Source: JAHBNG01 sp039028975 (GTDB taxonomy: Bacteria; Chloroflexota; Anaerolineae; Caldilineales; Caldilineaceae). Taken from it: a DNA stretch of 64,000 bases. Where the stretch lies: assembly GCA_039028975.1 (NCBI GenBank), contig JBCCHB010000067.1, positions 19,729-83,728 on the forward strand, in the 5' to 3' direction. Shown piece by piece: positions 25,720-31,656 of this stretch (positions are counted from its first letter, which is position 1; each line of letters opens with the position of its first letter). The notes below the pieces were generated by a model, which had not been told where the DNA came from, did not search any database, and saw only the letters and a program-made list of their open reading frames with translations. A program made the translations under genes and the position numbers.

Positions 25720-26433
25720 AAGCGATTCAGTGAGTCAATTCCCTTAGTCTGGCGGGTGGAGATAGGGCCAGAAGGAGAACGGAAAGGAAATGCCAATATA
25801 GAAAACGAATCAGCGGCACTCCAATATCCGGGGGAAGATTTGAAGTGCCGCTGTCTTCTAATTGTGATCGAACGGAACCAATTTACACTCAGTTCCGTTT
25901 GAAGAACCGTAGTTTGGTCACTTTTATCAAGTGCAGTAATGGTACGGTTTTCAAATCGACCGCAGTTAAATCATATACGTACGGCTCTCCGAGAGATGAG
26001 AGGGCATGGTTTACTTTCGTTAGGTCACGTTCCCATGTCTCTTCGCACTATCTCTAGCGCTGTCGTATGTATGGGCCTATGATACTCTGTCACCATTAAA
26101 TTATCATTAACGGTCTTAGGCTGCGGGATGTAAAGCGAGTTGTACAGTGGGTCATATAACGAGATATACGGTGTGCGCATGGAGTTACTTTTGTCATGTT
26201 GGCAATCAGTAAATCGCAATGTCATTCCTTCCGCATCGCTCGAGGACCAGCTCAAGGACAAACCATAAGAAGCTGAGAACTTCTTATTCACGTTGCGATC
26301 TACTATTAATACATTGATAGAAAGTACCCACAATCTGTTAGAATGCCCCGCTGATTTCGCGTTCTTTCTGGTCTAAACTAAGTCCAGAAGTAAACATAGA
26401 TGAAAACAACTACGATATCAGCAGGAGATAAGC
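25720..26433. other. 714-base intergenic region with hairpins and R1 copy B
   Basis: No convincing gene is present. A 9-bp hairpin (AGCGGCACT at 25812-25820 with 25844-25852) and R1 copy B occur close to the WD40 promoter side. TTCTGG/CCAGAA arms at 26366-26389 precede the RCC1-like gene. A minus-strand frame at 26025-26333 has no ribosome site or recognisable domain and is probably not real. Confidence 0.5.
25884..25969 (+). repeat. R1 repeat, copy B
   Basis: This copy runs from TTACACTCAGTTCCGTTTGA to CGACCGCAGTTAAA. Its inner arms read AACCGTA and TACGGTT, differing from most copies but still complementary to each other. Confidence 0.7.
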
Positions 26434-27330
26434 ATGATTTCTCAGACATTCAGTCAAGTAAGCAACAAATCCATTTTGGACCAAGCTCGCCGAATGATGG
26501 GATCCGTGGGAATCCTCGTAATTTGCCTTACGTTCGGCTTGCTCATGTTCTCAACATCAGCTAAAGCAGCAGCTACAGGTAAAGAGATGTCAATGGTTAG
26601 TGTTGGTGATTTTCACAGTTGTGCACTCCAAACAGATGGTACCATAGAGTGTTGGGGTGGCGACTTCAAAGGCCGAGCTACAGCGTTAGATGGTACCTTT
26701 ACTCAAATTAGCTCAGGAAGTAAGCACAACTGTGCACTAGCCACGGACGGCACTGTTGAGTGCTGGGGTGGCTATAACAATTACGGTCAGCTCGCTGCAC
26801 CCTCTGGTACATTTACTCAGATCAGCTCTGGATTCTTTCATAACTGTGGCGTGCAGACAGATGGCACGATTGCTTGTTGGGGAAGCAGCTATTACGACCA
26901 AACGAATGCGCCAACAGGTACATTCACTCAGGTTAGCGTTGGTGGCGTTCATAGTTGTGGACTGGAAATAGATGGAACCATCGAATGTTGGGGATGGAAT
27001 GGTGAGGGGCAGCTCAATGCACCATCAGGTACTTTTACCCAGATCGGTTCTGGTGATTTCCACAGCTGTGCAGTATCGACTGACGGTACTATCGCCTGCT
27101 GGGGAGATGAACTTTGGGGACAGCTTGATGCACCCGCTGGTAAATTTACTCAGGTCAGCGCAGGCTCCTTCCACAGTTGCGCCGTGAAGATAGATAGCAC
27201 GCTTATCTGTTGGGGTGACAATGGCAAAGGTACGTTCGATATACCGACAGGTACTTTCACCCAGGTGAGTGTAGGAAGTAACCAAAGTTGTGGCGTGCAG
27301 ACAGATGGCACGATGGTTTGTTGGGAATAA
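26434..27330 (+). CDS. Exported RCC1-repeat beta-propeller protein
   Basis: This 298-residue protein has a signal peptide with a long N-region (hydrophobic core about 25-42, cleavage near SAKAAA). Six complete 36-38-residue RCC1-type repeats follow, with core HSCALQTDGTIECWG and ending APSGTFTQ. A seventh is cut short at CWE. Each repeat has two Cys ten residues apart, suited to disulfides outside the cell. The fold should be a propeller used for binding. The abrupt end in the seventh blade, where one extra G would continue the repeat as CWGINQL, hints at a small deletion. R1 copy C lies 25 bases downstream. Confidence 0.85.
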   Translation: MISQTFSQVSNKSILDQARRMMGSVGILVICLTFGLLMFSTSAKAAATGKEMSMVSVGDFHSCALQTDGTIECWGGDFKGRATALDGTFTQISSGSKHNCALATDGTVECWGGYNNYGQLAAPSGTFTQISSGFFHNCGVQTDGTIACWGSSYYDQTNAPTGTFTQVSVGGVHSCGLEIDGTIECWGWNGEGQLNAPSGTFTQIGSGDFHSCAVSTDGTIACWGDELWGQLDAPAGKFTQVSAGSFHSCAVKIDSTLICWGDNGKGTFDIPTGTFTQVSVGSNQSCGVQTDGTMVCWE

Positions 27331-27355
27331 ATCAGCTCTGAATAGATTCTTCTTT

Positions 27356-27438
27356 TATACTCAGCTCCGTTTGAAAACAGGTGTTTGGTCTCACTGATAG
27401 AGCTTTGGAAAACACCTGTTTTCAATACGACCGCAGTT
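27356..27438 (+). repeat. R1 repeat, copy C (best-preserved copy)
   Basis: The element starts TATACTCAGCTCCGTTTG and ends CGACCGCAGT. The inner arms GAAAACAGGTGTTT and AAACACCTGTTTTC are perfectly complementary. It lies just after the RCC1-repeat gene and may double as its terminator. Confidence 0.85.
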
Positions 27439-27605
27439 TTGCTAGCTGATTAAGGGTTCCGTGGTCGTTATCAAGGCCACGGAACTTGTGGTATTATGGA
27501 CATTGATGGTTCCCAAACGGCAGAAATAAAAGAGCTTTCAGCTAATCCACCGTCAGCTAGGTCGGAGCGACCATTACGTAAGCAGCCAGAAGTTGGCCCT
27601 ATTTC

Positions 27606-27610
27606 GAGGT
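27606..27610 (+). promoter_or_regulatory. Ribosome site deciding a TTG start
   Basis: GAGGT lies seven bases before TTG 27618, whereas the first in-frame ATG at 27639 has no such site. This supports the TTG as the start of the acetyltransferase. Confidence 0.5.
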
Positions 27611-27617
27611 CGATTTA

Positions 27618-28214
27618 TTGGTTACAACAGATAAACAGATGGATAGACCGCTAAACATAAACCGGACTGATGTCGATCTGACAATTCGCGTTACGCATAC
27701 GAGAAACTTAAGTGAAGACGTACGCTCTGCTGTTGATCACGTCTGTATGGCTGCACGGCTAGGTGAGATGACCGAATCACTCTTCCAATTTCTCCCACCC
27801 GATGGTATACACGTGATGGGGTATATAGAGGATGAAATGGTCAGCCATGCCGTAGTAACAACCCGTTGGCTACAGGTAGCAGAGCAGCCTATCCTCAAAA
27901 CCGCTTACATAGATGCGGTCTCAACGGTGCCTAAATTCCAGCAGCGTGGTGCAGGTAGTGCCGTAATGCGCCATCTTACTGGTGTAATTCCTAACTATGA
28001 GATTGGCGCGCTGCAGACCGAACGAGTGCCATTTTATAGTCGAGTAGGTTGGGAAGTCTGGCGCGGACCGCTTGCCGGTCGCAAGGCAAATGGTGAGCGA
28101 ATTCCCACGCCAGATATGGGAGATGACAGGGTAATGATCTTCCGACTACCCAACACGCCTGAACTGGATCTGGATAGCCCATTATCAATTGAGTATAATG
28201 GACGAATCTGGTGA
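27618..28214 (+). CDS. GNAT acetyltransferase resembling aminoglycoside 2'-N-acetyltransferase
   Basis: This 198-residue GNAT protein uses acetyl-CoA to acetylate an amine. The order of elements follows mycobacterial AAC(2')-I: a central YIDAVSTVPKFQQRGAGSAVMRHL with the CoA-binding QRGAGSA, then IGALQTERVPFYSRVGWEVWRGP and a tail ending in an acidic-tryptophan motif (YNGRIW). The start is probably TTG 27618. It stands alone between R1 copy C and a convergent HEAT gene. Whether it modifies aminoglycosides or another natural substrate cannot be told. Confidence 0.8.
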   Translation: MVTTDKQMDRPLNINRTDVDLTIRVTHTRNLSEDVRSAVDHVCMAARLGEMTESLFQFLPPDGIHVMGYIEDEMVSHAVVTTRWLQVAEQPILKTAYIDAVSTVPKFQQRGAGSAVMRHLTGVIPNYEIGALQTERVPFYSRVGWEVWRGPLAGRKANGERIPTPDMGDDRVMIFRLPNTPELDLDSPLSIEYNGRIW

Positions 28215-28289
28215 GTGGTTCAACTGTCAGTAGATTGATGCACATAAAGGAAGCATCATCCTATGTAGAGGGGATCTTCGGTCTGCCCT

Positions 28290-28370
28290 AAAAACTAAAC
28301 AAAGATTTGAAGATTTCAAAGATGAAAATCTTTACAATCTCTGAAATTTTTATTCGATTTTCACTCTCTA
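28290..28370. repeat. AT-rich intergenic hairpin
   Basis: AAAGATTTGAAGATTTCAAAG and AAATCTTTACAATCTC pair loosely in the gap between two convergent genes. It may serve as a terminator and resembles the repeat near 22600. Confidence 0.35.
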
Positions 28371-28407
28371 GTCTAGCCCGTCCCATGTTTAACTACTAAC
28401 TATCGGA

Positions 28408-29139
28408 TCAGGTCGGGATGAGATTACGAATGCGGTGTTCTGTAAAGGCACCACGCTGAATCCAGTAATGCATCCGAGGGAGGGCTAATTCGCAGGTTTG
28501 GGTAATCTGTTTGCGTGCTTCATCGCTATAGCCATCAATATGGACGACATAGTAGCCGCATAATGCTTTGGTTGCCATGACAGCCTCATCTTTCGATCCC
28601 AGCTCAACAAACATCTTTAGCAGATTCTCAACTTGTTTAGTGAGTTCAACCTGCACTAACCCAAATAGAATCCTTTTGCGATACTCTTCACTCAAATAAA
28701 GATCCTTGATCGCTTCTACTGCGGTTTCCGAATAGATGCCACCCCCTTCTCCAGCTCCATTAGCCAGATACATGAGCGCACCCTGTCGGATATTTCGCTT
28801 TTCAGACTCATTGGTAATCATTGACTCCAAGAGCTTGGCCACTTCTGGAAAGTGAAGGTAACTTGCACAGCTCTGAAGGGCAACAAAGCGCACGCGACGC
28901 TTCTCGTCCTGAAGCCCGGCTAAGATGCCCTGTAACGCTTTTTCACCGGACTGACCGCCCAGCACTCGCAGCATCAAAACACGGACATTGCGATCATTAC
29001 TCTCCATCCCGTTCAGAGCTGTCTCAACAATTTCCTCTCGGTTTGGATGACCAAGCTCCTCTAGAATTTCCTGCTCCACCTCTGGACGATGGGGATTATA
29101 TGCTTCGCGTAATTTTTTCATGGCGTCAAGTGACAGCAT
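28408..29139 (-). CDS. HEAT-repeat protein
   Basis: This 243-residue, all-helical protein has HEAT / PBS-lyase-like repeats. Examples are ETALNGMESNDRNVRVLMLRVLG and ILAGLQDEKRRVRFVALQSCA, each a pair of helices with the conserved Asp-Val-Arg turn. There is no signal peptide and no enzyme domain. Such proteins act as binding scaffolds. The ATG at 29139 has AGGAA close upstream. Its promoter side carries R2 copy c, starting 26 bases away. Confidence 0.8.
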   Translation of the reverse strand: MLSLDAMKKLREAYNPHRPEVEQEILEELGHPNREEIVETALNGMESNDRNVRVLMLRVLGGQSGEKALQGILAGLQDEKRRVRFVALQSCASYLHFPEVAKLLESMITNESEKRNIRQGALMYLANGAGEGGGIYSETAVEAIKDLYLSEEYRKRILFGLVQVELTKQVENLLKMFVELGSKDEAVMATKALCGYYVVHIDGYSDEARKQITQTCELALPRMHYWIQRGAFTEHRIRNLIPT

Positions 29140-29164
29140 GGTTTTCCTTCCACCTTTAGCTCAG

Positions 29165-29278
29165 TATACTTCGCCAGAAAGGCGTTGTCCCGACTCTTGT
29201 TCAATCTGTTCCCGATAATTCAGAAAAGGAAGGACATCCTCATCTTCATGGGGACAAGCTTTTACTGGCCATCTATAC
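29165..29278 (+). repeat. R2 repeat, copy c
   Basis: The ends are TATACTTCGCCAGAAAGGCG and TTTTACTGGCCATCTATA, with GGGACAAGC and TTGTCCCGA as inner complementary pieces. The right end shares its terminal TATA with R1 copy D, so the two elements are directly fused. Confidence 0.8.
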
Positions 29279-29359
29279 TGCGGTCGCTTTGAAAACAGGA
29301 GTTTTCCGCTCCCTCTGCCTGAGAGACCAAACTCGTGTTTTCAAACGGAGCTGAGTATA
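29274..29359 (-). repeat. R1 repeat, copy D
   Basis: A reverse-oriented copy runs from TATACTGCGGTCGCTTTG to ACGGAGCTGAGTATAG. The arms GAAAACAGGAGTTT and AAACTCGTGTTTTC pair with one mismatch. Confidence 0.8.
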
Positions 29360-29391
29360 GATAAATCAGCGCAGCGGGCGTTCTTTTACAT

Positions 29392-29484
29392 ACTCGAGAC
29401 ATTTCAGACTCTTTAGCAATGAGTCCCCCAAGGGGCGCTCTGTTCAGACTCGAAACATTTCAGACTCTTTAGCAATGAGTCCCC
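29392..29484 (+). repeat. 37-bp direct repeat, two copies
   Basis: A 37-base unit at 29392-29428 recurs at 29448-29484 with one substitution, separated by 19 bases. Each unit contains GACTC and GAGTC as small hairpin arms around TTTAGCAAT. It lies directly downstream of the sigma-region-4-like gene. Confidence 0.8.
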
Positions 29485-29498
29485 GCTATACCACAATT

Positions 29499-29894
29499 TC
29501 ACACCCACTTTTTTGGGTCAATCCCCAATTTCTCTCCCAATTTCCGCAACTTTTTTATGGCACCCCCAACTTTGCGCCCATTGCGTACGGCGCCAAAGAG
29601 ATGCTTACTTACGACTTGTTGATTGATGCCAAGCTGTTGGGCAATCTCTTGTTGGGTTTTGTTCTCATAAAAGTAAAGCTCGACAATCTGGCGCTGTTTT
29701 GGCGTTAGTTGAGTCTCAATCAGTTGACTAATCTGATCAATTGCAGACTGTTTTAAGCGAGCCTTTTCCTGTGATGCTTGAGTATCGTCCTCATCGCGCA
29801 AAATCTCTTCTAAGAGGTCAGGTGCAATGAGGACCGATTCCAGCACCTGTGGATCTACATTGACTTCCCAAAACGTTGGGTCATACTTACTCAT
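29499..29894 (-). CDS. Sigma-70 region 4-like / HTH DNA-binding protein
   Basis: This 131-residue protein has a variable N-terminal half (about 1-58) and a C-terminal helix-turn-helix resembling sigma factor region 4. It reads LTPKQRQIVELYFYENKTQQEIAQQLGINQQVVSKHL, here cited by its landmarks LTPKQRQ, QQEIAQQLG and VVSKHLFG. Region 2 is absent, so it is not a complete sigma factor. It is more likely a small regulator. It is flanked by R1 copies D and E in opposite orientation, with the 37-bp repeats on its downstream side. Confidence 0.75.
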   Translation of the reverse strand: MSKYDPTFWEVNVDPQVLESVLIAPDLLEEILRDEDDTQASQEKARLKQSAIDQISQLIETQLTPKQRQIVELYFYENKTQQEIAQQLGINQQVVSKHLFGAVRNGRKVGGAIKKLRKLGEKLGIDPKKWV

Positions 29895-29992
29895 TGCCGC
29901 TCAGCATCTGGATTCAAATTATGGTTTTACATATATCTTGTCTATCCCTTTTTCTTACTTAAACACAATTTTACACCCACTTTTTGCTTACT

Positions 29993-30078
29993 TATAGTGA
30001 GCTCTGTTTGAAAACGGTAGTTCGTCTCTTGTAGTAGAGTCAATAGGAAACTACCGTTTTCAACACAACCGTACTTTA
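29993..30078 (+). repeat. R1 repeat, copy E (variant arms)
   Basis: TATAGTGAGCTCTGTTTG opens the copy and ACAACCGTACTTTA closes it. The inner arms read GAAAACGGTAGTT and AACTACCGTTTTC. These differ from copy C on both sides yet stay fully complementary. Confidence 0.8.
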
Positions 30079-30204
30079 GGCGCTTTGATCAAATAGCTCA
30101 TGAATAAGATCCCTCAGACCTTCGAACTGATTAGGAACTTACCAAATGACTTGGTGTACATTGGGCAAGAAAATTGCTAATGGTGAATTAACTCGGCCCC
30201 CGGG

Positions 30205-30240
30205 TCATTCACCATTCACCATTCACCATTCATAATTCAC
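30205..30240 (+). repeat. CATTCAC heptamer tandem repeat
   Basis: About five tandem CATTCAC-like units (CATTCAC x3, then CATTCATAATTCAC) lie in the 407-base gap upstream of the VOC gene's downstream side. GTGAATTA just before them is a partial complement. This is probably slippage DNA. Confidence 0.7.
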
Positions 30241-30301
30241 TATTTACAATTCTGGCTTGTCCAGGCTAGGCATTAACCATGTTTATCAGCGCATGATTCA
30301 T

Positions 30302-30754
30302 CTACGCAGAGGCATGGCAGATGAATTCAAGCGTATTGCCTTCAGGGTCAGAAAAGAAGAGTGCTTTGGCGTTCATATGAGGAAATTGTTCTTCCCGAAT
30401 CACCAATCCAAGTGACTCTAGCCTTTCTTTTTCTGGTATGTAGGCGTCTGGTTCAATTTCGAACGCAAGGTGGTTGAGGCTTGAGACGCCTACATCTAAC
30501 CCGCGAAAGCGCTTCTTTGCCGGTGGGTGGCGGTGTGGATCAATTAAGGCAAAGAGCTGAGGATGACCATTGCGCCCTAATGGAGAATCTACCTCTGCAA
30601 TGGTGAGGAAAACAATTGTGGGATCTTCGGATGGAAACTGGCTATGCAAAGCAAAGCCTAGCACCGTTTCATAGAATGCTCGCGCACGCTCAATATCATC
30701 TACATTGAGTACAATTTCAGCCACAGCCTTGATAGGTGTTTTGTGAACTTTCAT
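30302..30754 (-). CDS. VOC (glyoxalase/bleomycin-resistance) family protein
   Basis: This 150-residue protein has two paired beta-alpha-beta-beta-beta modules. Landmarks are EIVLNVDDIERARAFYETVLGF at the start, then SSLNHLAFEIE and FSDPEGNTLEFICH, which supply the expected metal-binding His and Glu. Members are glyoxalases, dioxygenases or drug-binding proteins acting on varied small molecules. This sequence does not discriminate among them. It is divergent from the DinB-like gene. Confidence 0.85.
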   Translation of the reverse strand: MKVHKTPIKAVAEIVLNVDDIERARAFYETVLGFALHSQFPSEDPTIVFLTIAEVDSPLGRNGHPQLFALIDPHRHPPAKKRFRGLDVGVSSLNHLAFEIEPDAYIPEKERLESLGLVIREEQFPHMNAKALFFSDPEGNTLEFICHASA

Positions 30755-30951
30755 GGTGCTCCTCTTAATGAATAGTCGTCGTACATTCCAATGTCATTCC
30801 TCTGCAAAATGCAGTGGCTATGGTCTGTTCAGATTCACTGCTGGCAGACCCTAAGCTCCAGCCTTTTATTGAGAAGATATCTGAAACCTGATAAAATCTA
30901 CATGGAGTTAGGCACGAAACCCGCATGTCGTGCCCTCCGGCAATGACCAAG

Positions 30952-30957
30952 AAGGAG
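30952..30957 (+). promoter_or_regulatory. Ribosome site deciding a TTG start
   Basis: AAGGAG lies nine bases before TTG 30967. The upstream in-frame ATGs at 30925 and 30943 have no site. Confidence 0.6.
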
Positions 30958-30966
30958 AATCAACCA

Positions 30967-31479
30967 TTGGGCAAGCAAATCTACCTCTCTCAACTACGTC
31001 AGAATTCCCAAACGATCCAACTAGCTGTGCAAAACGTTCCCGCCGAGCAGGCCCGGTGGAGGCCGTCAGCAGAGGAATGGTCAATTCTAGAAGTCGTTAA
31101 TCACCTCTATGATGAAGAGAGACGAGACTTTCGGGTACGTATTGATTATACCCTCAATCGACCAGACGAACCGTGGCCGCCCATTGATCCTGCCGGATGG
31201 GTTGTAGCCGAGAAGTACAATGAACGAAATTTGCCCGAATCACTAGAGAATTTCCTCACCGAGCGCCAGCGCTCGATTGAATGGCTCAAATCTCTGGAAG
31301 AAGTCGATTGGGATACTGGTACAGAGGCTCCCTGGGGCGGCATCATGCGGGCAGGTGATCTGTTGGCATCTTGGGCAGCCCATGATCTACTGCATCTGCG
31401 TCAGATCAATGACCTTCGCTACCTATATCTTAGAGAGAATGTCCAGCCTTATAATGTTGAGTATGCAGGTGAATGGTAA
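30967..31479 (+). CDS. DinB-like four-helix-bundle protein
   Basis: This protein of 170 residues belongs to the DinB/YfiT superfamily of metal-binding four-helix bundles. Many members are thiol-dependent S-transferases or of unknown role. The metal ligands are the His in ILEVVNHLYDEERRDF and the pair in AAHDLLHLRQI. The best start is TTG 30967, preceded by AAGGAG, although the frame is open to ATG 30925. No partner gene is evident. Confidence 0.82.
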   Translation: MGKQIYLSQLRQNSQTIQLAVQNVPAEQARWRPSAEEWSILEVVNHLYDEERRDFRVRIDYTLNRPDEPWPPIDPAGWVVAEKYNERNLPESLENFLTERQRSIEWLKSLEEVDWDTGTEAPWGGIMRAGDLLASWAAHDLLHLRQINDLRYLYLRENVQPYNVEYAGEW

Positions 31480-31656
31480 GCGCATAGCTCGCTAACAATA
31501 ACTCGTTCATTAGCCAAAAGTGTGCAACATGGCGCTATGGATGGCGGTAGCTGCTTCTTTCAGGTGGAATACGATGTGGAGTTGGGTGAGTTTACCAGAC
31601 TGTCAATCAACGGCGAAGCATAAGTAAGTTTGTTATGGGTGATTGCCAGAGTGTAA

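Noticed and set aside
26025..26333. 102-codon minus-strand frame
   Set aside because: It has no ribosome site, no recognisable fold and a position in a repeat-containing intergenic region.
29392..29484. CRISPR-like 37-bp repeats
   Set aside because: There are only two units with a 19-base spacer, and no cas genes are present. They are treated as a plain direct repeat.
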